Source: Pseudisothecium myosuroides
Lineage: Eukaryota; Streptophyta; Bryopsida; Hypnales; Lembophyllaceae
Length of the DNA: 64,000 bases
Direction of reading: 5' to 3'
Assembly: GCA_951799445.1 (NCBI GenBank)
Contig: OX637287.1
Span: 41,941,724-42,005,723 of the forward strand
Shown: positions 1 to 17,374 of the stretch, piece by piece
Layout: each line of letters opens with the position of its first letter
How positions within the stretch are numbered: position 1 is the stretch's first letter
The notes under the pieces: model-generated
Seen by the model: only the letters and a program-made list of their open reading frames with translations
What the model was told of the DNA's origin: nothing
Databases searched by the model: none
Translations under genes and position numbers: made by a program

Positions 1-1
1 A

Positions 2-2008
2 GGTCATCGATTTCCAGATCTGGGTCTCAATTGGCCGGCAGGAGAGTATATCCCTCGGGGCGAGCACTTTGTCCACGCGAGGGCGCTAGCTCCATCAGTC
101 CCTGACATCTCGGTGAATTCGTACGCTCCTTCGGTTGGAGAAACTCTTCCAAATGATACTTACCGTAACTGGGCGGGGATGCTCGTACAAACACACAAGA
201 TTCTTCCACCAGGTGCTATCGATCCAACTGCTCTGTTTCAAGAAATTTCTTTGCTACAGGGTTACATTGTAGTTGCCGGTTTTGTAGGAGGTCACTTAGA
301 CGAACACTCCACGACTGCCTGGCTTACAGACTTAGGCAGGAAAATACATCCCAATAGGATTATCCTACATAAGCACGCAGGAAATGGGTTCCAGTACGTG
401 AAGGTTGATAGTATTGTAGCTGTGGAGAAATGCATTAACCTCATGCTTCACAAATTCCAAGGTGGGGCTGTTGCTTATCAATATTGGCAGCCGTCATTCC
501 ATCCTTTCTCTCACATTGTTGCAAGTCACCCTTGCTGGCTAACTCTAGAAGATCTCCCATTAGAGTTCATACCGTTTTCAGAAACGATCATTCGAATGCT
601 CGGTAGACAGCTTGCGGTAGACATCCCTAACCGAGCGACAAGTAGACACAGGTTTTGTGTAGCGCTGGATCTGTCAGAGGGGTGGATATCTAAGATCTGC
701 ATCGAGACTCAAGAGAGAGATCTAGCAGAGGTGAACGTAGTCTATGAAGACCCAAGAATCAACTGCCCAGGTTGTAGATCTGCCGCTCATGCTGCTCAGA
801 ACTGCCCTGTACTAGCAGTGAACACCCATCAGCACCACCAGAGCTCAAGGTTTCGAACTGAACCGACACAAGCTGGTTGGAAACTAGATCCTACTTACCC
901 ATCACCAAACAGCAAGCATCGACCCGTCGCCAGCAACCAACCCGGCCCAAACCAACCAAAAAAATATAATCGCCATAGTTATGTGCGGAGCAACCATCAC
1001 CATACCAAACCACAGCCTGCTACCCCAGATAAAGATGGATTCATCACGGTTCAAAATCGAAAGCGAGGCCTTTCACCCCGTCAAGTGAGCTCTTCCAACC
1101 TGTGGTCAAGGCAAGAGGATAACGCGAAGCAACAAAATGATGGCGATCCGGAGGCACAGGATGTGAATCCACACATGGGGAAGGCCAAAGCTACCGATGC
1201 GAACCCTAAATCACTCTTCAATGGGTTTCGACAAGCATCGAATGTCCCAGGACAAAACAATCACCATTCAGCTAGCGTACATGAGCTCAAAGTGACTGAG
1301 ATCCTACCTTCTCCTCCGTCACTTAAATCACACCACAACCCTTTGTACATCTCCAAATACCCTAGTTTCAGTCTATCAAATCTTGGTTCCCCCAATTTGC
1401 AGGTTACCAATGCAGCTGTGAATCAACTCCAGCAAGATTTCGGAACCAAGTCTCCAATATTGTCCACCTCCGACTCACTATCGTTCCCCAGCAAGTCCAA
1501 GCAGCCAATGGAACTCCAAGGCAACTCGCCAATCCAGGCACATCCACAGCAACAGAGAGGAGCCAAATCGTCAAGGTCCAAATTCTCCCAAGTCGAGCTA
1601 GCCTCCCAGCAGTTACGAGAACTTACGGACCCCGTCGCCCAACGTATCGTCGAGCAAGTGGTGCAACTCATCATCGACTCACAAACGGCAAAGGTATCCA
1701 GCGACCTTACTATCAAACCGCCTGGCTTGCTATCTTTTTCATCAAACATAGAACCTGAATTGGAACATTATGTTGACGCTCCAATTAACTTGCCTTTAGT
1801 TATGGAACCGTCTAGACCATCATCCCCATCTGCAGATAATGGAACCTCATTGGCCATTAGGGTTTTCAACCACATCTCAGGTTCGCTCCCCAAGTGGATT
1901 AGCGTTGATCCGGTTCTGCAAAATCCATCTGTCAATAACGAATGGTCGCTTAGGAATACTAGGGCCAATGCAAGACAGAAGAAAATAGCCCAAGCCCAAC
2001 GTACATAG
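2..2008 (+). CDS. LINE ORF1 (Gag-like RNA-binding protein), 5' partial
   Basis: The reading frame is open from base 2 to the TAG ending at 2008, so the true start is upstream of the window; the GTG at 113 is not needed as a start. The N-terminal part has the look of the DUF4283 domain found in plant LINE Gag proteins. A CCHC zinc knuckle follows (Cys-x2-Cys-x4-His-x4-Cys, Cys codons at 764 and onward). The rest is a long Pro/Ser/Gln/His-rich low-complexity tail. The family binds element RNA to form the retrotransposition particle. No internal stop is seen, unlike ORF2. The stop is followed by about 155 bases before the ORF2 start. Confidence 0.85.
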   Translation, partial: GHRFPDLGLNWPAGEYIPRGEHFVHARALAPSVPDISVNSYAPSVGETLPNDTYRNWAGMLVQTHKILPPGAIDPTALFQEISLLQGYIVVAGFVGGHLDEHSTTAWLTDLGRKIHPNRIILHKHAGNGFQYVKVDSIVAVEKCINLMLHKFQGGAVAYQYWQPSFHPFSHIVASHPCWLTLEDLPLEFIPFSETIIRMLGRQLAVDIPNRATSRHRFCVALDLSEGWISKICIETQERDLAEVNVVYEDPRINCPGCRSAAHAAQNCPVLAVNTHQHHQSSRFRTEPTQAGWKLDPTYPSPNSKHRPVASNQPGPNQPKKYNRHSYVRSNHHHTKPQPATPDKDGFITVQNRKRGLSPRQVSSSNLWSRQEDNAKQQNDGDPEAQDVNPHMGKAKATDANPKSLFNGFRQASNVPGQNNHHSASVHELKVTEILPSPPSLKSHHNPLYISKYPSFSLSNLGSPNLQVTNAAVNQLQQDFGTKSPILSTSDSLSFPSKSKQPMELQGNSPIQAHPQQQRGAKSSRSKFSQVELASQQLRELTDPVAQRIVEQVVQLIIDSQTAKVSSDLTIKPPGLLSFSSNIEPELEHYVDAPINLPLVMEPSRPSSPSADNGTSLAIRVFNHISGSLPKWISVDPVLQNPSVNNEWSLRNTRANARQKKIAQAQRT

Positions 2009-2163
2009 ATGGAAACAGAAGTGGAGAGCCCCGAACTACCACAAGTGTCATGGGGACAGATTAGAGAACCCCAACTGGACGCATGGGGATTTTCTAATAA
2101 GCAAGATGTAGATCAAGACGATCGCGTGGAGGGCGCTAGGCATACCCTCAACTAGAAACGTCC

Positions 2164-5100
2164 ATGAAGATTAAATTATTATCACAAAATGTTAGGGGAC
2201 TAAATGATCCCATGGCGGTAGATAACCTTAGGAATTACAAACTAAGGAATCCCATAGATTTTTTGTTCATACAGGAGCATAAACTTCGAGGAACAGGTGC
2301 AGCTCAATTGGGTTCGGCATTGTGGAAACGAGCTGCTTATTTCTACACAAAAGCGGAACCAGGCTACACAAGCGATGGCAGCAACGCGGGTAAAGGGGGC
2401 GTCGCGTCGTTTATCTCACCCAAATGGGCCAAACTGATCACTCTATCTGGCTCACTCTTTGGAGGCAGGGCCCATTGGTTCATTCTTGGCCGATTTCCTG
2501 GGGGTGATTTAGGCTTCCTGAATCTATACGCTCCAATAGAACCCCAATCAAGACGCCTTCTCTGGGAGTCCTTGTCTCGAGAATTGCCCACCACATGCAG
2601 GTGGATTATGTTGGGGGACTTTAACATGGTTGAGCGTCGGAGCGATAAATCCAGCGCATGCGGGCGAACCATGCCGTCAAATGAGCATCTCTTATTTAAC
2701 GGCTTGAAAGATACAATTCAAGTCATGGAATTTCCCCTCACAATCCCCAGTTTAAGGTACTCGTGGGATAACTCAAGGGGAGATAGCGCGAGAGTCATGG
2801 CTCGGCTAGACCGGTATTACATTTTCCCTGAATCTAGCAACGGAAACAGGAAAATTACCCAGTACCAAATTATGGGTGACTATACTAGGTCGGACCACTG
2901 TCCAGTATCCTTACATATCGAATTTGGGAACCATATAAACTATCCCAGCAGGTAGGTGATGTCTTCATACTACTTCGAAGAAGCCGACCAAGCAATCCGA
3001 CAGGTTTGGGAGTCAAATCCACAGCACTCAAGTTTTTTCTCCAAGCTCAAGCGAGTCACCAGATACTATAGAAGGTATTGTATCAAGCGTGCAAATGACA
3101 ACAAAATACACGAAGAGTCGCTGTGCAAGAAGCTCGATCAGAAGACCGATCAACTTCAGCTGCAACCACAATCTACTCTACTGCAAGAAGAGGTTCATCA
3201 GATTAGGAATGAACTTACCAACCTCGAGTTAAAGAAAGTAGAGGGACAGAAAGTTAGATCCCGGGCACAATGGAGGCTTTATGGGGATCGGCTTTCGGCT
3301 GAATTCTTTAAAGCCGTTAAAGAAGAACCTGCAAATTCATCGATAACTGAGCTCAGGGATTAGGCTGGCTCCTTGAAGCAGGATCGAAGCGACATGGAGG
3401 GCATCTGCACGACTTTCTATTCAAAGCTATATGCTCAACAGGAACCAAGCCCACAAATCCATGAGGCCCGGGCCCAGATCATTGACTGCGTTCAGAGCAG
3501 ATTCTCCCCAGCCATGGTGCAAGAGCTTGACAAGCCACTGACCCAAGCCGAATTCCACCAGGCGTTAATGCAAATGGCTAACGAGAGAAGTCCAGGACCT
3601 GATGGCGTAACGACGGAATTTTTCTGTCGCTTCTGGGAGGTCTTAGGCGAAGATTTTACCAACATGGTTTGCGAATTAGTCATGAAGGGTAGTTTTCCAC
3701 AAGGTATGACCTCAGGTTCAATTATCCTTCTATTTAAAGCAGGAGACACAGCAGATCTTACGAACTGGCGGCCAATAACGTTATTAAACGTTGCTTACAA
3801 GATTGTGGCGAAGGCTTTACAAATTCGAATGCAAAATCTGTTAAAGGACGTCATCAGCCCAGAGCAATCCGCGTTCCTCCCATCCCGCCATATCTTAGCC
3901 AACATTCTTCTTCAATACGAGACAGTCGAGTGGGCAAGAGAATCGAGTCAGGATCTAATTTTTCTGAAACTCGATTTTACTAAGGCATACGATATGGTAT
4001 CGTGGAAGTTCCTCTTTCAGGTAATGGAAAAAATGGGTATCCCTACCTCGTTTTCACAGATAGTCAGGATGCTTTTACGAGACGCATCAGCTTCTGTCTT
4101 ACTGAATGGCTCAACCACTACATCGTTTCCAATTTTACGTGGTGTAAGGCAGGGCTGTCCATTGGCACCGTACCTTTTTTTACTCGTAGGAGAGACTCTG
4201 AACATGGCCGCAGGGGTGGAGCAAAGGTTGGGTCGAATTCAGGGGATAAAATTGCCTGACAACGAAACACAACAACTCCTGTCACAATATGCAGATGATA
4301 CAGGGTTTTCTATCATTGGTCGAGAGGCGGACTTAAAGAATACTATCTCACTTCTGCAGACCTTTGGAGTTGCGTCGGGGCTAGTTATAAATTGGACAAA
4401 AAGCATTGGTTACTGGTTCTCCAAACTGATCAGACCATTATGGACGAACAATTACGATCTTACATGGCCCCCCCTGGTTCTATCACCAAATTCCTTGGCG
4501 CTCCATTTGGCATCACCCTTGAGACTCCTGACATTGACAAATTCCTCATAGAGAAAGTTACAAGGAAACTTTCGTATTGGACCACGCAGAGATTGTCGCT
4601 CGCAGGAAGGGTCACGGTGATAAACGCGATTTTATTGTCAACACTGTATTACTTTATTGCGATCTGGACGGGGTCGATTCAAGCCATCCGTGCTATCAGG
4701 GGAAAGCTACGTAATTATCAATGGAGCGGCTCTGAATATCGATCACGAACGAGAGTCAGCTGGGAAGACTGCTGTCTACCTAAAATGGCCGGGGGTCTTA
4801 AGATTTTGGATCTTGAAATCTCTCTCACAGCCTTACTGGTGAAATGGATTTTACACACGATTGAACCGGGGATTTCAAATCTCAAAATCTTACTCAGACA
4901 TAGGATCCTCAAAATGAAGCCAAATTCAAAACTTGGCTACTGGTATCCTTCGGAGGCTTGGCTAATGGTACAAAACCCGTCCGTAATCAGGGGATCGAGA
5001 ATCTGGAATAGAATCTCATCTGCGTGGCGGTGTATCTCCAAACACATAGAACCAATTCCCCCCAGGACCAGAGAAGAGGTGCTAATGACAAGTATGTGGT

Positions 5101-6428
5101 GGGCCTCCAGCTACATAGGCTCGAATTTTCATTTTACTCAGGAAAGAGCTCGACAGTTGGTGAGAAGTGGTCTCCAAACTATTGCCGACCTATGGGATCT
5201 CACTCGTCGCCAGTTTCTACCATGGGAGGAAGTACAAGAGGCGTTCAAACTTACAGACATAGAACAGTTCCAATGGCGCTATCTTATATCGCATATCCCA
5301 CATGAGTGGGTATTACTTCTGACCAGTCAAAATGATCATGTCAATACTGGACAATGGGTGGGAATCTTTAACGCTTTGACTGATGAGCTCCCAGTTATCA
5401 CTTGGAAGGTTGGAGATCAAGGCATCCAAATACAATCTGGTCAGATTCAAAGCATTTCTTTATCTGCCACAGTAACTAGTGCAACCATCGGATATACCTC
5501 CAGGCAGCTATCCGTTTTTACACAATCGAATGGAGAAAACAGATATGAAGGCTTCATTCGAAGGGTACGTATTCTAGAAGGAAGGAAACGTCACAAAGGA
5601 TTACCAATCCTTTTGTTTGCAGGTGACGTTCAAGCATTGGGCTTTGACCCCGGAAGGTGGATGTGGACCAACGGCACCAAGTTGACTACTTATGCTACAG
5701 ATATAGGGAGAATGCTACTCACTAAACAGACCCAGCTCAAACGATCCATTCCGTCGAAGTGGGCTGGTCACCTCCCACCAGACTTCTTGCCCGATTGGAG
5801 AGATCTCTGGCACAAAACATGCGCTCAGAAAGAAGCGGCCTTCATGTGGTCCGTGTGGCACAACGCGGTAGCTGTTCATTCTTGGAAGGCCCGCATTAAC
5901 CCGGGCATCGACACAAGTTGCAACTGCTGCACGACGGACAGTATAGAGAATCCCACACATAGATTCTACTACTATCCACAGGCCCAAGAGGTATGGGAGT
6001 ACGCCCAATCTATTCTCATTTACTTATGTGGGGATCAGTCAAACTTTACTTTACACACCAGGCTTAGTTACACACAGTGCATATTTGGAGGGACACTTCC
6101 CCGCAGGTTTACTAAATTTAAGATAATTTGGTCCTTACTTAGAGGCTCCTCATTATGGATCATTTGGATTTCTAAAAATAGTAAAGTCTTTACTCAGAAT
6201 GAGTGGTCTCCAGAACGCACTCATAAGGCCTTATGGATGGCTCTTCTAGACTCAGGCAGGGCAGCTTTGATTAAGGCACATAGAACTGCCCATCACAGGC
6301 CACAGCAGGCGGAGAATATTTGGACTGAGTTTGAGAAAACTTGGATCCAGTCTTCGATCCTAGCTACCAAGGAGGGGAGGGGTTATACTTGGAACTTAGT
6401 CGGCCCTCCCTCTTGCCTCTTTGCTTAG
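2164..6428 (+). pseudogene. LINE ORF2 (endonuclease and reverse transcriptase), inactivated
   Basis: The N-terminal block (2164-2952) is an APE-like endonuclease: Asn in SQNVRG, Glu in QEHK (residue 38), GDFN (151-154) and SDH (243-245). A TAG at 2953 ends it, and the same frame resumes at once. A second in-frame TAG lies at 3361. The reverse transcriptase follows in the same frame, with a LDFTKAYD block near 3970 and the YADD catalytic box at 4288-4299. Between about 4400 and 4440 the coding frame shifts by one position; the thumb and C-terminal part then run to the TAG at 6426-6428. The C-terminal zinc-binding region near 5920-5990 keeps Cys-x2-Cys and His, but the expected last Cys reads Tyr. 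No RNase H was recognised. Three disabling changes make this a dead copy. Confidence 0.92.
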
Positions 6429-6563
6429 GGTTGTAGCTTTGTTTCTTGGTTGCTTTTGTTTTCTGGGTTTTAGGCTCATATTCTCTTCATTGTCCAGCCG
6501 TGAGGCTTGGCTGTTTGTTCTTGGTTCTGTTTTTTTTAATGCAGTGGGTGTTCCCATTTGTTC

Positions 6564-6581
6564 AAAAAAAAAAAAAAAAAA
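6564..6581 (+). repeat. LINE 3' poly(A) tail
   Basis: An uninterrupted run of 18 A directly after CCCATTTGTTC marks the 3' end of the LINE. The CATTTGT-then-A ending recurs in tiny insertions elsewhere in the window. Confidence 0.9.
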
Positions 6582-7035
6582 CTCAAAGGCTCAAACTTTA
6601 CTGTAATTACTCCTGCGTCGCAAGCAGTCAGTCGACGAATGTGGACGAACACCATGAATAAGAACGGATGAGAAAATGTGATTGGATGGATGAGTAAGCC
6701 AATGAACTTGAGGGGTAAGTATTCGAAAGCAAGGGCGCCGGGGACGAAGGTGCAGCGGCGTCTGCTTTGGTTGAGTGCATTTGCGAATGTTTCCATCGCC
6801 ATAGCTAACTTACAGCAGGAACAGCAGCTCAGCTGCCTCGAGGTTCTAACGTCCTTCACCCGTGTGCAAGCGTGCGTCGGTAGGGTATGGGCAAGGACAC
6901 AGGATGAGGGAACGGTGTGGCACAGGGGCGTTATCAGGAGGCGTTGGAACGGCAGGTTTGGGTGGCAGCATGATTGCGTGCCGGGAGGTTTTGTAGGGAG
7001 TAGGAAGGAATTGACGCTCTCGTCGTCCCGATGCA
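6582..7035 (+). promoter_or_regulatory. Short spacer and probable 5' leader of the CRK gene
   Basis: These 454 bases separate the LINE A tail from the kinase start codon. They are GC-richer than distal intergenic DNA. A 127-codon open frame (6678-7061) overlaps the kinase start in another frame; it has no recognisable domain and could at most be an upstream ORF. No clear TATA box was fixed. Any core promoter closer than about 450 bp to the start codon must lie here; otherwise it is inside or beyond the LINE. Confidence 0.4.
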
Positions 7036-11751
<4,716 letters not shown>

Positions 11752-12500
11752 TGACTATTTCCTCCCTATTTATTTTGGTATTAGAGAATCCTGTCCCTCG
11801 AACGTGGTGAATCGGTCTCGTGATTACATCTTTCACGCTCTGCGTGTACCTCGAGTGAGATCATCCGAAGGTTCCTCTTTGCATTTGTTCGCTCAGGAGG
11901 CATTTGTAATCTCTGGTTCCCGGTGTACCAGGGCGTCGATCCCACACCCTTCATTGGAAGTGATCTAGCAGCTGCTCGTCAGAGTTCCTTCGTCTACTTC
12001 GTCCTAGGTCGCTATCAAGGCAGTTGGTGTGATTTCTCTGCAGGCTCTTCGGACCTGTGCTATCCCTCTTTTCGGGGGTAGACTCATTGATTCTAGGCAG
12101 TGATCCGGCACGCATTAAGTGCTTTGTAGAAGTTTCATAAAATTGGAAATGTCTTTTAGTGAGAGTCCAGGAGGCGGAGAGTGGTGTAATGCAGGTTACC
12201 ATGTCTGAGCGGCAAGCGGAGATTGGGGGCTACGTTCTCTCTGCGGAAATCACATGCAGGATGCGTCAATAGGGCCAACATTGCTGCGGTCGCGCCAGGT
12301 TTTATTTTCGAGAACCTGGCCTGTGTACTTTTATTCAGATAGTGTTCCAGCACGGGGGTCCTGCTGTTGCGACTTCCTAGTTCCGAGACCCTCTCTAGTC
12401 TCTCTCATTGTATCAAATGGTTATTCAATTATTTTGAATGAAGGATGTTCCTCGGAAGTGAACAAAAGCAACCTGGTGTAATGCTGAAAAAGAGCCATTT
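11752..12500 (+). other. Probable 3' untranslated and downstream region of CRK
   Basis: GC content stays closer to that of the gene until about 12490, then falls sharply. No coding frame with recognisable content is present. A canonical AATAAA was not pinned down, so the transcript end is not defined. Confidence 0.4.
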
Positions 12501-14158
12501 CGTTTCTGATTAGTTTCTGTAGAGTCCCAAGTAGTGAAATGAGCGACTATGCGATGAGCGGTTGTGTCTATAATGTGTTCTTTTTGTCGACTATTTCTAT
12601 TGTGAAATGGATATCGGAGATGTAATTTTTCTCATGTTAGGTGTATTTTACTTGCTGTCAATAGGGTCTCTATTCTTCAATTTATTTAGTTATTTCAGCA
12701 TACATCATAGAGTGTGCAGTATGTTCCAGCATGTATTGCGTCATCCTATGACACATTTTAGTGCAGATTGTGGCAAGCATCAGAGATTATAATCCTTCCA
12801 ACTCAAAAGATTGACGTTGTGTTTTTTCTTTGCCCTCCTAAACTAAATTGTACGTAGTAATTAACAATCAATGGAGTGCATTGTATTGTTCAATACTAAG
12901 TGCATCCTTTAGGGACTCGACTTTTGAATCAATTCTAGCATTATAGGATTCGAATAAGTATGGAGATTGGAAGTTTGAACAATTTCAGAGATTTGAATGC
13001 ATCCAACTTTGAAATTTGTTTGAAAAATAGTGAAATGTGTTGCTTTAGATTGGTTGCAACTTTGCAAATTGAAGTAAACCTTCAAGTTTCAAAGGCTCCC
13101 AAGGCAAATGGAACCTTTCCTAGTTCATTTTGTAACTAGAATAGGAAGATTGAACAAAATAAAGAATGAAACACAAAACTCAAATCAAATGAAGTGATAT
13201 TGAAGAAAATAAAAATATCTTCAAGGTTTTGTCAACATTCTTACACAAAGATTAAAAAGTTATTAGTCTCAGTTAGTCCTAGTAGTGAGGCATTAGAGAA
13301 TTAATATTTGCTTTGATATTATTGTGTTTTTGCTTTGAATATTTTTGCTGTTGTTAAGTTGTTGCCAATGGTTGTAATAGATAATGTTTGCTAAAACGAT
13401 AATACTTGCCATTTTCCACTTAGGATATTGGAAACAAGGACCACAAGAAATCATTGCTAGCAGTGTTCTCTTGCCCAACTACTTGATAATTTGTTGAATT
13501 TGACATCTAAGATGTCAAGTAGACCCCATGTTGGCACACGAGTATATCCTTTGAATATGCCTATTAATTATCCAAATAATCTAAAATACTTTTGGAACAT
13601 TTGAAGAAATTTGGGAACATTTAAAAATATACTTAAAAATAGGTCAATGAAACATTTTAAGAGAGTGGATACATTAACATTTTTATTTTTATTAACTAGA
13701 TGATATATCCCCCAAAATAAAAATATGGATCAACTTTTTGTAAATACTAAATTTAGAGAGTTTTATTTTCAAGTGGTTATTCACTTTTTATATTTTATTG
13801 TTGTGATAGCTTTCTCTTTTGCCTTAGATTGCCTAAACTATATATTTGACTTATACTGGTTTCTTTTGGTTTATGGCATTTGTAGAAGCAATTTGTACCC
13901 ACTTATAAGAGTGGTTCTAGTAATCCTTTTCGTGGTAAAATTAGCAAAAGTCAAGACCTATTGTATATGAGAGAGTAATGGGAATCACAACATGTCATTA
14001 CAAGAAGTGTCTTAGTACATTTAAGAACACTTCATCATACATTGAACAATATTTTGAGAGCACTTCACTTGAACAATGTTTTTATTAATTAGATTTTTAG
14101 TTTTGGAGATGATATATTCTAAAGTCCATGAGGTTCATGAGATAGTGAGTGGATTGGA
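12501..14158. other. AT-rich intergenic DNA, nothing recognised
   Basis: Very AT-rich sequence with only short chance reading frames (for example 13725-13970, a hydrophobic low-complexity frame). No gene, RNA or bounded repeat could be supported. Confidence 0.6.
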
Positions 14159-14160
14159 TA

Positions 14161-14475
14161 CAGTAGAACATCTATAAACAATAAACTTTTGTTAGCCAAT
14201 AACCTCTCTAAAGTAATATTATTCCTTTGGTCCCAGCCTAAACGCATTGAAGATGTACAACTAAGTAAATAAATAAATATAAGCAACATTCATTGAATTT
14301 GGAATCTAGATGTCACTCTGGTGAACGTGACTTTAGTCCAAGAATGCTACAAAATTGCAGACCACTAAAAAAATCTTCAAAGTCATTAATGCTGCAGCCC
14401 CTTTCAAAAGCAATAACCTCTCTAATGTAATATTCTCCTCTGTCTCATGGCTATTACCTTATAGAAGTTCTATTG
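14161..14475. mobile_element. Emigrant/Lemi-like MITE (pogo-derived), copy 1
   Basis: The left end reads CAGTAGAACATCTATAA and the right end is the inverse of CAATAGAACTTCTATAA, each flanked by TA (14159-14160 and 14476-14477). This terminal repeat closely resembles the published Emigrant/Lemi1 pogo-type ends of plants, and TA is the target duplication of that superfamily. The inside is non-coding and holds a repeated CAATAACCTCTCTAA block (about 14197 and 14408). It is non-autonomous. Confidence 0.75.
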
Positions 14476-14477
14476 TA

Positions 14478-16250
14478 CTAAACGTGTAGAGCACCGCATT
14501 TATTAAGCCATTATTGCACTGTCGCAAACCCTGTCAATTTTCACTCTGTGAAATAGCGACAAAACATGGGGTGAGTGAAAAAGTCACAAATAACAAAACG
14601 TGGGGCCGACTTTGCTTCTAACATTAGATCATTTTCAGTGAAAACGACGGGGTTCACTCTAGTGTTGGAGTGTCGCTTGTTCATTAACTTCCATCCAACC
14701 ATGTTGTTAGCAACATAAATTGCAATGTCTCCAAGTGTAGCTGTAGCCTTCGTTTAGATACTTGGTATTTGACTTTGAGCTGCCACCATGGCTTGTCCTC
14801 TTTTATGGGACCATCCCACCTCCCACGTTTCATCACAGTATCACTCAAGACGACCATAACTAACTTATGCCACCAAACTGTGTGTCTCGAGGAGCGTACA
14901 ATTTATTCTTTTGTTTCAGTACTAACTAATATGCCCTGTGCCTTTGCCACAGTCAAAACAAAAGTAAAAGTAATTTCTAATTTTTTGATTCAAAAAAACT
15001 TTGAAATTCAATAACTTTCACTCCATGGGTCCAAACCGCGTGAAACAAAGTCCATGCACCCCTCCTCGCCAAGGGCTTTCAGAATATACCAAGCACGCCA
15101 CCGGGGACGCATGGGTCAAGAGATCTCAACGTAACAACAAACAACCAGCCAAACTTAAGGTATGGATTTGGTGATCATGCTAGAACTTCAAACTTCAAAC
15201 TCAAAGGTTACATTTTCCTGCCTTCTAACGCACTTGCTTTTAGTCTGTTGGAGCGTTCAAACCAAGAAACTCTAGTTTCAATACATCTAATTTGTTTGGT
15301 CTATTTTCAAATCTGACTTTTACTTGTGTACTTCATAGTAGACATTATAAGGTAACCCCCCCATTCCCGACCAGTGACCCATTCCCGACCTATAGGTGCA
15401 CGTATTTCTGACCACGCTTAGAATGCGTTCTTTTTTCGTTTTCAAGGTTGGAACTAATAAATACATGACACATGTCCCAAGTTGTGAAAAAAAAAGTAGA
15501 AAATAATGATTAGATAAAAAGTTATTGAGTGATCGGAATTAGAAGAGTCTAGAAGTTGGCCATGGGTCCAGTGCACTTTTTGCCTTCCAAAATTCATAGT
15601 AATTTCAATTCAAGAGATAAAATTACCAAATTTTTTGCAATCCATGTCATTTCTATTTATGTACCTCTGAAAAATATTTGTTTTGCCTTCACTACTCCAG
15701 ACCATGTCGGAATTCCTTATTTGGTTGGTTATGGGGGGGGGTACCTTATTAATCAGGCATGATCAGGACGGTGGGAATCCATCAGCCAGCTATATGCTAC
15801 CATATGATCAATTAATTTACCTCGCATTAATCTTAATCTCTCTTTGGAGTGCTATTATTGTAAGTGAAGGTCTGATTTGGCACCAGAGTGCCGAAATAGT
15901 TTCTTTTTTGCGGGCAAAGGATTTCAGACAATTAGAACTATTGGTGTTAGTGTTTCGGCATTTTGGTGTCCAAATTTTTTTGTGTTTAGCAACTTCTAGA
16001 TTTTTTGTTTTGGGAAACCTGACATGCGGGGCTTAAGGCGTGATGTAGGTTTTCAAAAATATTCAAAAATTTAGACAATATGGATGAAAAATTCTGTAAC
16101 ATTTCAAAAATTTCACTTGCAATATTCCAAACATTCAGACATTTCAAAAAATACTTAACTTATGTCTGAATCTGACCTTCATGCAGGGTATTGTGCTTTT
16201 TTTTAATTTCTTCAGAATCTTGGTTTTTAAAGTTTACCACCTAGTCCGGC
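14478..16250. other. AT-rich intergenic DNA without a supported gene
   Basis: A hydrophobic 117-codon frame (15683-16036) has no family resemblance and is judged a chance ORF. A run with two ATTCCCGACC copies lies near 15361-15400. Nothing else was recognised. Confidence 0.5.
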
Positions 16251-16257
16251 AAATATG

Positions 16258-16770
16258 CTTCACATCAGCCAGAACTTGCTGTTCAGTTCAGCTTCAAGGT
16301 ATGCTTGGGGTGTAGCAAGAGGCGACTCAAGGTGAGTGACTGTTGTTGTTTGAGTGCAATCAGACAATGAATTTGCGTAACAATACTGCACATAATTGTG
16401 TGGCCTGTTTGCAAAACCGACCCAACTAGATTCTTCCCTAAAATGTAATCCCATTGGAGATGATAACCTAGAGTTGATTTTATTTTCAGCACATTGAAAA
16501 TTCATAGTTCATGCATACAAAGTCCAAAAAATGCATTTTAAGAGAATCTAGAATCAACCAACAAGATCAATCAAAAGCTTTTACAGTGCAATAACATGAG
16601 CTATATACTCAAACCTCAACGGGCACTCTGGATTTATTCGCTGGAAACTTAATTTTCAGAGCTATTGTAGTTGCTGCACAATTTCAGCGTTGTCAATCCA
16701 AAGCGCCCGCTCCAAGGGATGCTTGGAATAGGCCGTAGCAAGTTGGTCGGGGTCGACGGTGGCAAAGCAT
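16258..16770 (-). pseudogene. Possible decayed coding fragments, minus strand
   Basis: Two patches read on the minus strand look more protein-like than their surroundings. One at about 16755-16655 includes the string TVDPDQLATAYSKHPLER and ends in a TAG; its DNA is clearly GC-richer than the flanks. The other, at about 16345-16258, includes HLESPLATPQAYLEAEL. No clean acceptor site directly precedes the first patch and no family was recognised, so they may be relics or captured exon pieces. Confidence is low. Confidence 0.25.
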
Positions 16771-17374
16771 TTGTGAAAAGAAAGCAACAAGAAATTAGCA
16801 ACCTTTCACTGACAAAGAATCGCAAGATTTTTTAATTTTTAACGTTGACGAAGCTTTTTCAGCATGGTGGTCAGGCCACTTTAGAAATACCCACAATGCT
16901 ACGTGGGAAGCAACATTTCTTGTGCCTCTTGACTGAGAAATCAGGTACAATGGAATTGTTGGATCAAAGCTTTGAGATACACTGCAAAACCAGTCAATAA
17001 ATTTGCAGTTCATAACATTCAGTAGCCTTCATGTTCACTGCCTTTCCTTCATGCACTCTACTCAACAAATTAAGCCTCCATCTATCTACTTAGTTAATTA
17101 GCTATTGATGAAGTAATAATTGGATGTAGAATATTTTATACCATCTACTACAGAGCTAAGGCAGTGATAGTGCATACTGCTGAATGTTTTGTTGAGGCGC
17201 CCTATTAAAGATGCCCTATTGGGACATATTTAGGTATTGTTACCTTAGATGAAGATTGCAACATGGCACATTGCAAGGGGGAACATTTTCAAACGATTGA
17301 GTGGCTCCTCCGGTGCGACAACCTATCACTTCGATTCTGCACACTCTTTCAAATTATTATAAATTTATAACCCC

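Larger units (their letters stand above)
1..6581 (+). mobile_element. L1-type LINE retrotransposon, 5' end outside the window, coding region broken
   Basis: A plant non-LTR retrotransposon is read from an ORF1 that is open to the left window edge, through an endonuclease-reverse transcriptase ORF2, a short 3' region and an 18-base A tail at 6564-6581. Order and motifs (CCHC knuckle, APE-type endonuclease, YADD reverse transcriptase, C-terminal zinc-binding region) match plant L1 elements. ORF2 has in-frame TAG stops at 2953 and 3361 and a frameshift near 4400, so this copy should not mobilise itself. The 5' boundary and the target-site duplication cannot be seen. The 3' end lies 454 bp upstream of the start codon of the next gene. 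Confidence 0.93.

Noticed and set aside
15683..16036. 117-codon hydrophobic frame
   Set aside because: Composition follows the AT-rich background and there is no family resemblance; chance ORF.
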